From Deltaproteobacteria bacterium IMCC39524 (GTDB lineage Bacteria > Desulfobacterota > Desulfuromonadia > Desulfuromonadales > BM103), in assembly GCA_029667085.1 (NCBI GenBank), contig JARUHJ010000007.1:1-64000 (forward strand): a stretch of 64,000 nucleotides of DNA, in the 5' to 3' direction. The translations under genes were made by a program, and so were the position numbers. Shown piece by piece: positions 16,402-25,143 of this stretch (positions are counted from its first letter, which is position 1; each line of letters opens with the position of its first letter). The notes below the pieces were generated by a model. The model worked only from the letters and a program-made list of their open reading frames with translations, was not told the DNA's origin and did not search any database.

Positions 16402-16803
16402 TTAGAGGAGCTTAGAAACAGTTTTTGCAGTCTCTTCTGTAATCCTACGGCAATTGTTTCGGTGCTCTTTACTTTTCCATTTGAGCCCACGTGAGAGGGC
16501 GACACAGCATGTTGCCCCTTGGTCTTTTCTAAAATGATCAATTAACTCTCCAGATTTGTTGCCTTTGCCGTTTAGGCCCAAAGCCATCAGTCCCCCGGTG
16601 ATTGCTCCACATAGACACTTCCTGTCACTAATCCCACCACCAAAAGCTTTCGCCATTTTCATGATGTCCTTGTCGGTTCTGCCTGTCGTGGCTTGAAGTA
16701 CGGCTTGTGTGCAGTTCAGCCCTTTTGCAAACAGCTTTCCAGCTTTTTGGCCTGGACAAATAGGGCTCATCTCGGGTCTTTTGCTAAGAATTTTGAAAAT
16801 CAT
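16402..16803 (-). CDS. C_GCAxxG_C_C family redox protein
   Basis: 133 residues with the Cys pattern of the C_GCAxxG_C_C family: GLNCTQAVLQ, then AFGGGISDRKCLCGAITGGLMALGL, then TCCVALSRGL and a last NNC. The family is thought to bind a metal or FeS centre and is common in anaerobes. The true start may be the Met at residue 12 rather than 16803; neither has a strong ribosome site. It lies downstream of the membrane redox genes 16907-19021, with which such proteins are often found. Confidence 0.8.
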   Translation of the reverse strand: MIFKILSKRPEMSPICPGQKAGKLFAKGLNCTQAVLQATTGRTDKDIMKMAKAFGGGISDRKCLCGAITGGLMALGLNGKGNKSGELIDHFRKDQGATCCVALSRGLKWKSKEHRNNCRRITEETAKTVSKLL

Positions 16804-16906
16804 AACAGTTCCGTGTTGGCTGAGAATGGAAATTTCCAGGCAAGCTCATAGAAAAGCCCCAACATGGTTCGTCTGGGCGAACATTAACAGTATTGTTTGA
16901 GAAATG

Positions 16907-17719
16907 TTACAGATGGTTTCGAATAAGTTCGTAAGTGGCAAAAGGATCTATCCCAGCAAGATTCGCAACTTCCTTGATGCTCATGGTCTCTTTCGCCGAG
17001 ATCCCGTTGTCAGCAAGGATGGAGAGAACAGACTTTATGCTGACAGAGTATTCTTGGCATAGATCAATTAGTGGTCGCATCCCTAGGCCTGCAGGAGGCT
17101 GTTTGGGAAATGTTTTAATGCGCTCATGAAGTGGTGAAATTGCCAAGTAGATGTCGTTTGGTGAGACATAGTTCAAGCTTGCTATTTCTTTGAGTGTCTG
17201 GCCGCTGTTTTCAAATGAGATGCCAGAATTGTTCAATCGCTCTATGCTTTGAAAAAGGTCCAGTTCCATTTTGTTGGAAAACGTTTGAAAAGAAGATAGT
17301 TCTGCATGACCATAGGGCGGTTCACCATAGAATGCGTTAGCTTTGGAACTGATATCTTCACCCCATTGGAGGATAGAAGAAAATGGTGGGATCCCATAGA
17401 GCGTACCAGCTGAGAATGCCAGAGTAAGGAACAGGGCGACATTGAATTCTTTTGTGAAGAGCCTGAACTCCTTTGCCTTGTTTTTCATGTATGTTGCTAT
17501 GGCTTTCCAGTTGTAATAGGTGTGAGCCAAAATGGTAGCAAAAAACAGAAATCCAAGATTGATGTGCAAATCACCCCATTGTGTTTTGGTGAGCCCCCAC
17601 AGGTGGTAGTCTGCCCAATAGGCAACCCTGCCAGCAGGGATGATGTAGAGAATTATGCTTGTGAGCATCAAGAGGATGAAACTCAGCAATGCTGTCAGTG
17701 AAATAGTTTTACGAATCAT
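16907..17719 (-). CDS. DUF4405-type cytochrome-b-like membrane protein
   Basis: 270 residues from ATG 17719, which overlaps the stop of the ferredoxin-type gene (TAATG), so that start is preferred over 17743. Spans at about 8-28, 43-66 and 92-112; His residues in ADYHLWG, DLHINLG and LAHTYYNW fit a b-haem-binding DUF4405 domain. The C-terminal 130 residues are soluble and carry repeated short modules (LKEIASLNYVSPNDI; IKEVANLAGIDPFATYELI) that look like small helical repeats. Probably the membrane anchor of an electron-transfer unit with the 4Fe-4S protein upstream. Confidence 0.75.
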   Translation of the reverse strand: MIRKTISLTALLSFILLMLTSIILYIIPAGRVAYWADYHLWGLTKTQWGDLHINLGFLFFATILAHTYYNWKAIATYMKNKAKEFRLFTKEFNVALFLTLAFSAGTLYGIPPFSSILQWGEDISSKANAFYGEPPYGHAELSSFQTFSNKMELDLFQSIERLNNSGISFENSGQTLKEIASLNYVSPNDIYLAISPLHERIKTFPKQPPAGLGMRPLIDLCQEYSVSIKSVLSILADNGISAKETMSIKEVANLAGIDPFATYELIRNHL

Positions 17720-18408
17720 TATGCAGCCTCTTTGATTGGCCAACTCAAGACACTATTGTGAGGACATGAGTTGATACATTCAGAGCATTTGATGCAATCT
17801 TTTTCCTCGGATTTTCCTATGTGGCGGTAACGAGCAACCTCTAGTTTCATTGGGCAGCTCTTTTCACAGAGGCCACACGCTTTACAAGTTGATGAAACCT
17901 GCAAAGGATATTTGCCTTTCCCTGCCGTGCTTGCAAGTGTCCCTACAGGGCAAATTGAACACCAGCTTCTTGCACTGTATCTGGCCCCTAGGCCAATAGC
18001 AGCAATTGTTGTCACTACACACATTTGCCAAAAGACAATTCCCCAGTGATCAAAGCTTGTAGGATTTTGAAAGAGGCGAAAAACCATAAAGCCCATTAAT
18101 GCCGATAGTATTGTCCAGCGAAACATTCCACTTTTGAGGACACGAGGAAATTTTCTGTCCCCTGCGACAAATGAGAACCAAGAATCAAGAAAGCTACCTC
18201 TAGGGCATGCATTGCCACATACCCATCTGCCTTTCATGAACCCACCAATTATTCCAGCTGTCATTACTGCGGGGACCACAAATCCCAAAAGAGGATATCT
18301 CCACCCTAGGGCAATTACGGCAACCATGATCAAGCCAAGTAGCCACTTATAATTTGAATTTCTACTAACTTTTGTACTCAGTGTTTGTGTTGTCGCGTGT
18401 GTGTACAT
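17719..18408 (-). CDS. 4Fe-4S NapH-like membrane ferredoxin
   Basis: 229 residues. Membrane spans at about 24-60, 92-108 and 122-140. A CGNACPRGSFLDSW motif and a CSICPVGT motif lie at the membrane face, then two 4Fe-4S sites: CKACGLCEKSCPM and CIKCSECINSCP. This is the NapH/quinol-oxidising ferredoxin layout, feeding electrons across the membrane. Second gene of the rhodanese-ferredoxin-DUF4405 series; its stop overlaps the next start by one base. Confidence 0.85.
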   Translation of the reverse strand: MYTHATTQTLSTKVSRNSNYKWLLGLIMVAVIALGWRYPLLGFVVPAVMTAGIIGGFMKGRWVCGNACPRGSFLDSWFSFVAGDRKFPRVLKSGMFRWTILSALMGFMVFRLFQNPTSFDHWGIVFWQMCVVTTIAAIGLGARYSARSWCSICPVGTLASTAGKGKYPLQVSSTCKACGLCEKSCPMKLEVARYRHIGKSEEKDCIKCSECINSCPHNSVLSWPIKEAA

Positions 18409-18427
18409 TTGAGCCTTTTCTTGTTGA

Positions 18428-19021
18428 TTATTTATAAGAAGTTAAATACATCTTCTCTTTGTTTAGTTTGTAGCTCCACGGTAAGCCGGCATTTTTCCAT
18501 CCATTTTTGAGCCGCCAATTCTTTTTGTCACCTTCCTTGACAGTCCCCCCCTCAAAGCCATCAGTAACAACGTAAACATTTGTATACCCTTTTCCCTCAA
18601 GGCGTTTTGTGGCAGGTGCGCCTCGAGTTCCGCCAGATCTGCACATAATGACCACGGGTACATTTTTATTGAGTCTTCTTGCCTCTAAAGCCGCTTCAAT
18701 ATCTTTCTCAAAATTTAGGTTCTCTACCATTTGAAAAACAGGCTTCTTGGTGTTCCATTCTGTTCTGTCTGCAAACTTAAAAGGAATATTTATGTCTACG
18801 ACGTCAGTAAAGCCTGTGAACATTATTTCGATTGGATCGCGCACATCAACAAATAACATTTGCTTCCCGAGACGCTGTTTCATCTCGTAAGTTTCCTCAG
18901 AAGTTAGATAAAGTCCCCAAGGTGTCTGCTTGTTTGGATCCGTTGGGGCGTTAGCAGAATGCGCAGCGCCAACAAAAGAGTAGACGCACAAAACCATCAT
19001 CAATGCTAAGTTTACTTTCAT
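18428..19021 (-). CDS. exported rhodanese-like protein
   Basis: 197 residues with a signal peptide (LALMMVLCVYSFVGAAHSA) and a single rhodanese domain. The active-site loop is MCRSGGTRG with Cys127, a persulphide-carrying Cys in this family. DVRDPIE near residue 60 is the usual upstream motif. GGGAG precedes the ATG at 19021. First gene of the redox set, so sulphur-relay or sulphide-linked periplasmic chemistry with the membrane ferredoxin is inferred. Confidence 0.85.
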   Translation of the reverse strand: MKVNLALMMVLCVYSFVGAAHSANAPTDPNKQTPWGLYLTSEETYEMKQRLGKQMLFVDVRDPIEIMFTGFTDVVDINIPFKFADRTEWNTKKPVFQMVENLNFEKDIEAALEARRLNKNVPVVIMCRSGGTRGAPATKRLEGKGYTNVYVVTDGFEGGTVKEGDKKNWRLKNGWKNAGLPWSYKLNKEKMYLTSYK

Positions 19022-19260
19022 ACAATTACTCCCTCGCCTTTACAAAATTGTTTGTCAAAAAAACACCTGCTGCTAATTAGGAAAAGGGTGCGGTCGCAGA
19101 GTGAAGAATTACGTTCTTGTGCTTATATATAACTTAACTAAAACAAGGCTCAGGAACGTATCATTGCAATATGCGGATGTCAATATGTGTTAGGCGTTTT
19201 TTCTAGATTAATTCTCTGGGGAAATATGTTTTCCCCAAAATGACGCTCCGTACCCGATCC

Positions 19261-19357
19261 GCCCCAGAGGAGCCCCGGATTAGAAACCCCGCCCCGGAGC
19301 ATGCAAACACTCACTCCCTGAACGCTCAAATTGTCATCTACAGATGTGATTCGGACC
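19261..19357. repeat. 95-bp island repeat, copy R3
   Basis: Third copy, nearest to the tRNA. Followed by CGGACCGGACATGGACCGG (19352-19370), an inverted relative of 11943-11960. With the terminator next to it, R3 fills most of the gap 19022-19418; the remainder (19022-19260) shows only a promoter-like AT-rich region for the rhodanese gene. Confidence 0.8.
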
Positions 19358-19376
19358 GGACATGGACCGGAGAACA

Positions 19377-19408
19377 AAAAGAAAGAGCGACCCCGGGGAG
19401 GTCGCTCC
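19377..19408 (-). terminator. terminator of tRNA-Pro
   Basis: On the minus strand GAGCGACC pairs with GGTCGCTC, followed by UUUCUUUUUG. It lies 10 bases past the tRNA 3' end. Confidence 0.85.
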
Positions 19409-19418
19409 TTGTAAATAC

Positions 19419-19495
19419 TGGTCGGGATGACAAGATTTGAACTTGCGACCCCCTGCTCCCGAAGCAGGTGCGCTACCAGGCTGCGCTACATCCCG
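19419..19495 (-). tRNA. tRNA-Pro(CGG)
   Basis: 77 bases with encoded CCA. The acceptor stem starts CGGGATG and closes CATCCCG, followed by A and CCA. The D-arm has AGCCTGGTAGCGC, the anticodon loop is TTCGGGA with anticodon CGG (reads CCG), and the T-arm has AAGTTCAAATC. The gene is complete. The island lies on its 3' side, the usual side for integration of P4-type elements. Confidence 0.95.
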
Positions 19496-19616
19496 TTTCA
19501 GCTCTAAGTTATGCAGCGGATTTTTATCATATAAACGGATTGATTGGCAAGCCTTTTGGCGTAGCTGAGAGAGAACAACCTCAGGCTGAATACGTTGAGG
19601 AATTGCCTTGATTAAA

Positions 19617-19660
19617 GACTCACGACACTTTCACCTTGCGGCGGGGTGTCGTGTTCTTTA
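19617..19660 (-). terminator. hairpin downstream of small lipoprotein gene
   Basis: CACGACAC (about 19621-19628) pairs with GTGTCGTG (about 19646-19653), with T/A-rich flanks on both sides. It can end transcripts from the right (small lipoprotein) and perhaps from the left. Confidence 0.5.
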
Positions 19661-19693
19661 TTCCTCAAATGGTGTAAGCGTTTGTTCGTTAAA

Positions 19694-19843
19694 TTAGCTG
19701 CCGGTATCAGCAGCATCCACGGAGAAATCTTGGCCGCAGGCTGGGCACTTGACCTTGACCTCATCGCCGCCATCCATCGATGCGCATGCTGACAGTGACG
19801 CGACAATAAAGATGGTCGACAGTAGAAGTAAAAGTTTTTTCAT
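19694..19843 (-). CDS. 49-residue zinc-ribbon lipoprotein
   Basis: ATG 19843 to TAA 19694. Signal MKKLLLLLSTIFIVAS, lipobox LSAC (Cys20), then a mature part of 30 residues with a CPACGQ half zinc ribbon. AAGGAAA lies upstream of the ATG. The CPxCG motif alone has one Cys pair, so metal binding would need a dimer or partner. Function unknown. Confidence 0.75.
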   Translation of the reverse strand: MKKLLLLLSTIFIVASLSACASMDGGDEVKVKCPACGQDFSVDAADTGS

Positions 19844-20049
19844 ATCATGTTTCCTTAAAAGATTTAGTAATGCTTAATAGTAAAGCTATCACTAGATAAT
19901 TAAACGTCAAGTTCTCTATTTAAATTAGATGTTTACAGCAAATAAATGCGCCGATCATTCTGCTGAGCAAGGGCTTTGAGTCTTCAATTAAAGCATTTGT
20001 TTGCGCTCTTTTTCTTGTTTTGAACGATCGAGCTTGATATTGCTGAAGC

Positions 20050-20460
20050 ATGAAACTTTTAATGCTCTACACAGATCGGTTTGCGTACACTCCTGCGGTT
20101 AAGACGCTCGATGACGAACCGGATTGCCATGAGCCGGGCGAAATCAAGGCGGCGGTGGTCGGTTTGATTCACGCAGAAGCCTTTGATGAAGAGAATGCTG
20201 CGGGGGTGGAAAAGAAGCTGGTGAAGAATCTCAAGTGGGGGGCGCGTAAGAACAAGACACAACGTATTGTTATCCACACTTTTTCACATCTGGCAGAAAC
20301 AAAAGCCTCGGCAAAATTCACCAAGGCTTTGCTGGGTCGCGCTGTGGAGCGTCTTCGCGGTTCAGGGTACGATGTCTGGCAGACACCTTTTGGTTACTTC
20401 CTTGATCTTGACCTGCAGGCCCCAGGCCGATCAACGGCACGCATCTTCGCTTCTTTCTGA
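20050..20460 (+). CDS. stand-alone threonyl-tRNA synthetase editing-like domain
   Basis: 136 residues. The start MKLLMLYTDRFAYTP and the later VIHTFSHLAETKASAKFTKALL resemble the archaeal ThrRS N-terminal editing domain (a D-aminoacyl-tRNA deacylase-like fold) in free-standing form. Its likely job is hydrolysis of mischarged tRNA. There is no synthetase domain attached. Single gene followed by a REP-like inverted repeat. The assignment is by recalled motif pattern only. Confidence 0.65.
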   Translation: MKLLMLYTDRFAYTPAVKTLDDEPDCHEPGEIKAAVVGLIHAEAFDEENAAGVEKKLVKNLKWGARKNKTQRIVIHTFSHLAETKASAKFTKALLGRAVERLRGSGYDVWQTPFGYFLDLDLQAPGRSTARIFASF

Positions 20461-20480
20461 GGGCATCCAAAAAACGAATC

Positions 20481-20596
20481 AACACGGAGACGCTGAGGCG
20501 CTGAAAAAACAGGGTGCCGTTGTTTGGCGGTCTTTAAAGATGTTAAAACCTTAAGCTGATTGTTTGTCTCCCTCTGTGTCTCCGCGTCTCCGCGTT
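20481..20596. repeat. inverted repeat (AACACGGAGACGC type)
   Basis: AACACGGAGACGC (20481-20493) faces GCGTCTCCGCGTT (20584-20596), 12 of 13 pairs, with a 90-base spacer. It lies between convergent genes and resembles scattered intergenic elements of the same style at 46463-46569. Confidence 0.7.
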
Positions 20597-20612
20597 GAAT
20601 ACTCTTGAACTT

Positions 20613-21329
20613 TTATTCCTTCAACTTCACCCGCAAATGACCATCACTGACTTCCATTTCTTCTACACCGTCGGAAAAGGCTGCCCAGAAGCCTTTCTGA
20701 TCACCGAACTCCTGGACCAGGTCGACGTTCTTTATGTTGCCGAGCCAGGCGTTGGGGATCGGTACGCCCCAGAGGCTAATGCCCCGTAAGGCGACGACCG
20801 GTTTTGCGTTCTTGTAGGACAGCTCCAACCCGGCGGTGACTTTGAGTGTTTTGCCACCGAGTAGCGGGAACTCCTCATCAAGAGGGATCAGCAGTTTGGC
20901 GCTGGCCAGATCTTGAGAGAGGTCGATGGCGAGTTTGCTGGCCAGGTCGGTATTCTTTGCCAGCAGGGCGTTCAGTTCACGTTCCGTGAGTATGATTTCT
21001 CGGTTGGCGTTGGTTTCGTCGTAACGCTCAGGTTGCAGATCTTTCTTGTCTCCTGGTTGTTTCCTGTCTTGATGCAAAACTCGAGATCGATGCATGCTAC
21101 CCAACTGATCAAGTTTACTCTCTAATGCCTGCTCCTCGCTAACGCTTAAGGTGACCGGTTTGAAGTCGCCAGGGAAGAGGTAGAGGTACACCGCTCCGAT
21201 TGCCACGAGGGTGGAGATGACGCTGGCAACGACAACAATACCAAGGATCTTCAACCAGCTGTGCGGAGTTTTTTTCTCTTGGCTGGAAGGCAGGTGTTGC
21301 CTGATTGCGTCTGGGAGTTGATCGGTCAT
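20613..21329 (-). CDS. membrane-anchored hypothetical protein
   Basis: 238 residues from ATG 21329 (AGGAC 8 bases upstream; the frame is open to 21503). A cytoplasmic N-terminus of about 25 residues, one membrane span (ILGIVVVASVISTLVAIGAVYLYLF), then a large periplasmic part containing LTERELNALLAKNTDLASKLAIDLSQ and a beta-rich end. The layout resembles a family of inner-membrane proteins with a lipid-binding-like periplasmic domain, but no function is assigned. It follows the DsbA-like gene by 50 bases and is probably co-transcribed. Confidence 0.65.
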   Translation of the reverse strand: MTDQLPDAIRQHLPSSQEKKTPHSWLKILGIVVVASVISTLVAIGAVYLYLFPGDFKPVTLSVSEEQALESKLDQLGSMHRSRVLHQDRKQPGDKKDLQPERYDETNANREIILTERELNALLAKNTDLASKLAIDLSQDLASAKLLIPLDEEFPLLGGKTLKVTAGLELSYKNAKPVVALRGISLWGVPIPNAWLGNIKNVDLVQEFGDQKGFWAAFSDGVEEMEVSDGHLRVKLKE

Positions 21330-21379
21330 TGGCTTGTCCTGAAGGAATATGAAGAAGGCATGGCTGCCAGCAGTCGATA

Positions 21380-21976
21380 CTATGAATTTGTTGAATCGAT
21401 CAATCGACGGTAGTGAGCGTAGGGTTGAAAGCCGACCAGCGCGTGTTGCTGATAGACGATTGTAGGGATCGATGAGATGCCGAATTCTTTCGCTCGCTTC
21501 CAATCTTCATCAACATGTGCAGCATAGCGTCTCTTGTCAAGGGTCAACAGGGCGACGTCGGGATCAAGGCCGACAGATTCAGCGATTTCGGCAAGTTTGT
21601 CTGGCAACGCGATGTTGCAGCCATCAACGTAATAGGCATGATAAACGGCCGTGTGGAAGGCTTCGCCTGGCCCCTGCTCCTCTGCCCATTTCCCCAGCTC
21701 TTGGGCGCGGCGACTATTGTAAGTGTGGGTGCGCTCGCCAAAGGGCAGGTCAAGCTCTGCGGCGACCTGCTTGCAGCGCTGCATCATGGCCTCGATGTCA
21801 TAACTCCCGGCGAATAGATCTTCCAGGGACTGACCTTCCTCGGGAGTCTCCGGATGGAGCGGGAACACGCTCAATCGAATGTCGAGATCAAACTCCTTGC
21901 GCAGTTTATCGGTACGCACGGTACCGAAGTAGCACCAGGGTCAGATGTAGTCGAAAAAGATTTCCAAAGTCTTCAT
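21380..21976 (-). CDS. FrnE/DsbA-family oxidoreductase with UGA-encoded selenocysteine
   Basis: 198 residues if the in-frame TGA at 21943-21941 is read as selenocysteine (residue 12). Upstream of it the frame reads MKTLEIFFDYI, and downstream PWCYFGTVRTDKL. FrnE-type proteins have DxxCPWCYxG here, so UGA replaces the first catalytic Cys and gives a U-P-W-C redox motif. A perfect 7-bp hairpin follows within the SECIS window. The rest is a DsbA insertion-type thioredoxin fold ending with SSIPTIVYQQHALVGFQP, the cis-Pro motif. Without read-through, only a fragment lacking the active site from GTG 21919 would remain. The ribosome site before ATG 21976 is weak. Confidence 0.85.
21909..21927 (-). 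promoter_or_regulatory. SECIS-like hairpin
   Basis: On the minus strand TCGGTAC (21927-21921), loop CGTGC, GTACCGA (21915-21909): seven perfect pairs. The loop begins 20 bases after the UGA and has G at its second position, matching the published bacterial SECIS rules (apical loop 16-37 bases downstream, G in the first two loop bases). Confidence 0.7.
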
Positions 21977-22095
21977 GTTATTAAGGTTAGCAGACGGCAT
22001 TGAAAGGGCAATCTCCGGAATGTGGTGAACCTATACTCAGTTGCGATGCTTGACAGTAAATGAGTATACTGTCACCGAATTAAAGGGAGGCAGAT

Positions 22096-22641
22096 GTGAC
22101 TGTTGTCTGGTTGTTTGTTGTTGTCATAATCGTTTGGGTGATCGTGGTCTACAATCGTCTGGTGCGAGATCGTCAGCGGGTTCTGACAGCCTGGAGTGAT
22201 ATTGATGTGCAGCTCAAGCGGCGCTATGACCTGATCCCGAAGCTGGTGGCGGCGGTTGAGCAGTATGCGAGCTATGAGCGCTCGACGTTAGAGACCTTGA
22301 TCGAGCTGCGCAGCCGGACGGGGCAGATGAGCGATGTTGGAGAGAGGGGTGCTGTTGAGTCACAGATCGGTGGTGGCCTGCGCAGCCTGATAGCTCTTGC
22401 GGAAGCCTACCCGGAGCTCAAGGCTGACCAGAGTTTTTTGCAGCTGCAGAGCGAATTAACCGAAATTGAGAACCACATCCAATATGCCCGCCGTTTCTAT
22501 AACGGATCTGTACGCAACCTGAATACCCGGATCGATTCCTTCCCTGATCTTCTCCTTGCCCGCGTCTTCAAATTTATCCCGAAACCATTCTTTGAGCTCG
22601 AAGATGCCGCAGAAAAGAACTCTCCGGAGATTTTGTCATGA
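22096..22641 (+). CDS. lemA: LemA family protein
   Basis: 181 residues, GTG start with GGGAGG 7 bases upstream. One N-terminal membrane span ([17 protein letters not shown]), then the LemA core: [32 protein letters not shown], and [21 protein letters not shown] near the C-terminus. A helical-bundle protein facing the outside. The next gene (DUF2207) overlaps by four bases; LemA and DUF2207 proteins are often paired. Function not settled. Confidence 0.93.
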   Translation: MTVVWLFVVVIIVWVIVVYNRLVRDRQRVLTAWSDIDVQLKRRYDLIPKLVAAVEQYASYERSTLETLIELRSRTGQMSDVGERGAVESQIGGGLRSLIALAEAYPELKADQSFLQLQSELTEIENHIQYARRFYNGSVRNLNTRIDSFPDLLLARVFKFIPKPFFELEDAAEKNSPEILS

Positions 22642-24551
22642 TCTACCGTGTTTTGTTCTGGCTGACGTTGTTTGTGCCTCTTGCTTGCTCCGCATTGGCG
22701 GACGAGCGCATCCTCGATTATCAAAGTGATATCGAAGTCTTTGTCGACGGCTCGATGCAGGTCACTGAAACGATTCGTGTGCGCGCTGAGCAGCAAGAGA
22801 TCAAGCGTGGCATCTATCGTGATTTCCCTACCGATTACAAGGATCGTTTCGGCAATCGTTACCGGGTTGGTTTCGAGGTTTTGGAAGCGAAACGCGATGG
22901 CCACCAGGAAAGCTGGCACAGCAAGGCCCAGGGCAATGGGGTGCGGGTCTACCTGGGCGACAAGAATATTTACCTGGATAAGGGTGATTATACTTACGCG
23001 ATCACCTATCGAACCAACCGGCAGCTTGGTTTTTTTGATGATCACGACGAGCTTTACTGGAATGTGACCGGAAACCACTGGAGCTTCCCGATCGAAGCGG
23101 TCAGCGCCCGCGTGACTCTACCCGAAGGGCTTCGCGCGGAGCAGCTTGAGGCGGAGGCCTACACCGGCCCGCTTGGAGCGAAGGGCCAGGATTACAGCAC
23201 TTCTGTTGATTATGATGCCAGCGTGCGTTTTAAGACGACACGAGCTTTCTCTCAGGGAGAAGGGCTGACGATTGTGGTTTCCTGGCCTAAAGGTTATGTC
23301 CATAAGCCGACCCGTCGCGAGGAAATCAACTTCCTGCTGCGAGACAACCAGAGCTGGGTGATCTTGCTGATTGGCCTTTCTGCGCTGGTGGCCTACTACC
23401 TGTTGGCCTGGGTCATGGTTGGTCGTGATCCTCAATCCGGCGTGGTGATCACCCGTTACGAGCCCCCGGTCGGTTTGTCGCCCGGTTCGTCGCGGTACGT
23501 CGACCGCATGGGCTATGATCACAAGACCTTCGCTGCGGCCCTGGTCAACCTCGCGGTCAAAGGCTTGATCGAGATTAAGGAGGAGGGCCGGGAGTACACC
23601 CTGACTCGTACCAGCAATCCGCCAGATAACTTGGCGGCCGGTGAAAAGGCGATCCTGAAACACCTGTTTCGCAACCTCAAGGGGACTTCGATCACCTTGA
23701 AGCAAAGCAAGCATGCCACGATACGCAAGGCGCTCAAGTCGCATGAAGCGGCCCTGAGCAGGAATAGTGAAAAGGTTTATTTTGTACGCAACCGTGGCTG
23801 GCTGATCCCGGGAATTCTCGTCTCTGTATTGGTTTATGGCGGAGTGATTTACGGGCTGCCAAATACGGAGCTGAAAATGACAGGGCTGTTCCTTTCGGTC
23901 TGGCTGACCTTCTGGACGCTCGGTGTCTTCTCTCTAGGCAAGAAGGTCTGGCATGCCTGGCGCACCCTGAAATCTCCCCTGGATACGATCGGTGCCGTTT
24001 TTATCACCGGTTTCTCCCTGCCATTCTTTGCCGCAGAAGTTGTCGTGATCGGGATCCTCGGTAGCCAGGTGTCGGTGACGCTCCCAGTGATGCTCATCTC
24101 TGCCATAGTCATTAACCTGCTTTTCCATTACCTGCTCAAGGCGCCAACCCGGGCCGGTCGTCGCTTGCTCGACGAGATGGAAGGCTTTCGCCAGTTCCTC
24201 GAAGTTGCCGAGCGCGAAGAGATGAACTTTCGCAACCCTCCGGAGAAGACGCCGGAGCTCTTTGAACGTTTTCTTCCCTACGCGCTCGCTCTCGGTGTCG
24301 AGCAGCACTGGATGGAACGTTTCGCAGGCCTCTTTGTGCGACTGGAAGAGCGTGGCGAACACTACCGCCCGGTCTGGTATCATGGCAACAACTGGCAGGT
24401 GCAAAACCTTGGTCATTTCAGTACCTCTCTTGGCAGTTCGCTTGGTTCTGCCTTGTCGTCTTCGTCGGCTGCTCCTGGCTCTTCCTCCGGTTCCGGTGGC
24501 GGCGGTTCCTCAGGTGGGGGCGGTGGGGGCGGCGGTGGGGGCGGCTGGTAA
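22638..24551 (+). CDS. DUF2207 membrane protein with Gly-rich tail
   Basis: 637 residues. Signal peptide ([17 protein letters not shown]), then the DUF2207 extracellular beta domain ([28 protein letters not shown].. to about 220), a membrane span near 238-258, a cytoplasmic region, further spans around 385-440 and 450-490, then a soluble stretch and a Ser/Gly-rich tail ending in a run of Gly and Trp. This is the usual layout for DUF2207. Start overlaps lemA (ATGA), so they are coupled. The tail is encoded by low-complexity GGC/GGT repeats prone to length change. Confidence 0.9.
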   Translation: MIYRVLFWLTLFVPLACSALADERILDYQSDIEVFVDGSMQVTETIRVRAEQQEIKRGIYRDFPTDYKDRFGNRYRVGFEVLEAKRDGHQESWHSKAQGNGVRVYLGDKNIYLDKGDYTYAITYRTNRQLGFFDDHDELYWNVTGNHWSFPIEAVSARVTLPEGLRAEQLEAEAYTGPLGAKGQDYSTSVDYDASVRFKTTRAFSQGEGLTIVVSWPKGYVHKPTRREEINFLLRDNQSWVILLIGLSALVAYYLLAWVMVGRDPQSGVVITRYEPPVGLSPGSSRYVDRMGYDHKTFAAALVNLAVKGLIEIKEEGREYTLTRTSNPPDNLAAGEKAILKHLFRNLKGTSITLKQSKHATIRKALKSHEAALSRNSEKVYFVRNRGWLIPGILVSVLVYGGVIYGLPNTELKMTGLFLSVWLTFWTLGVFSLGKKVWHAWRTLKSPLDTIGAVFITGFSLPFFAAEVVVIGILGSQVSVTLPVMLISAIVINLLFHYLLKAPTRAGRRLLDEMEGFRQFLEVAEREEMNFRNPPEKTPELFERFLPYALALGVEQHWMERFAGLFVRLEERGEHYRPVWYHGNNWQVQNLGHFSTSLGSSLGSALSSSSAAPGSSSGSGGGGSSGGGGGGGGGGGW

Positions 24552-24602
24552 ATGTCCGTCGCCTGGGGCTGCCTCCTATTGTTTTCTCTCCATCTTTGTG
24601 TC

Positions 24603-24633
24603 AAAGAAAAAGCTCTGAACAATTGTTCAGAGC
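24603..24633 (-). terminator. terminator of hsp20
   Basis: A 22-base perfect palindrome (24612-24633, GCTCTGAACAA/TTGTTCAGAGC) followed on the minus strand by UUUUUCUUUG. It lies 30 bases after the hsp20 stop. Confidence 0.85.
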
Positions 24634-24663
24634 CGGGAACGGGCGGTTTGCCAGCTGTTGTAA

Positions 24664-25143
24664 TCAGTGAATTTCTTTACTCTTCTTGCCGCTTTTGACG
24701 CCCTCAATAGGGATCTTGCGGCCCGTCAATTTTGCTTCGTTAATCGGTACTGTTACTTCGAGCATGCCGTTATTGTAAGTGGCGTGGGCCTTCTCGATAT
24801 CGGCTCCTGTGGGAAGTGACATGCGCCGCTCGAAGGTGCTTAAGCTTGACTCTTTGAGCAGGTAATTTACGTCTTCGGTCTTGTGCGTGCTGCGACGTTC
24901 GCCATGAATCACCAGGTTGCCATCATCCATCCTGACATCCAGTTTGTCCGTGTCGACTCCCGGCAGTTCCGCCTCAAGGTGAAACACGCCGTTCTTTATG
25001 AAGCTGTTGACGGCAGGTGACGTCGTCAACATACTGCTTTCACCGATTTCCCGGTTTGAACCAAACATCCTCTTGAACAGATCATCCATTTCGCGTTGCA
25101 GGGTACTGAGCTCCCGCATCGGATCAAAACGTATCGGTAACAT
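24664..25143 (-). CDS. hsp20: Hsp20/alpha-crystallin small heat-shock protein
   Basis: 159 residues. N-terminus MLPIRFDPMRELSTLQREMDDLFKRMFG is typical of bacterial class A Hsp20. The alpha-crystallin domain spans about 45-140 with GVFHLEAELPGVDTDKLDVRMDDGNLVIHGERR, a FERRMSLP stretch, and the ATYNNGMLEVTVPI motif. A holdase chaperone forming oligomers. GGGG/AAGGGGTG precedes the ATG. Ends in a strong terminator. Confidence 0.95.
   Translation of the reverse strand: MLPIRFDPMRELSTLQREMDDLFKRMFGSNREIGESSMLTTSPAVNSFIKNGVFHLEAELPGVDTDKLDVRMDDGNLVIHGERRSTHKTEDVNYLLKESSLSTFERRMSLPTGADIEKAHATYNNGMLEVTVPINEAKLTGRKIPIEGVKSGKKSKEIH

Noticed and set aside
950-19400. Insertion sequence or transposase in the island
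   Set aside because: No transposase motif or terminal inverted repeats with target duplication were seen; only the tyrosine integrase and its fragment.
956-19495. K1 and tRNA-Pro as classical attL/attR of one 18.5-kb element
   Set aside because: The shared 25 bases are the 5' half of the tRNA, whereas P4-type integration duplicates the 3' end; no 3' tRNA fragment was found at the left border. The island is more likely a mosaic.
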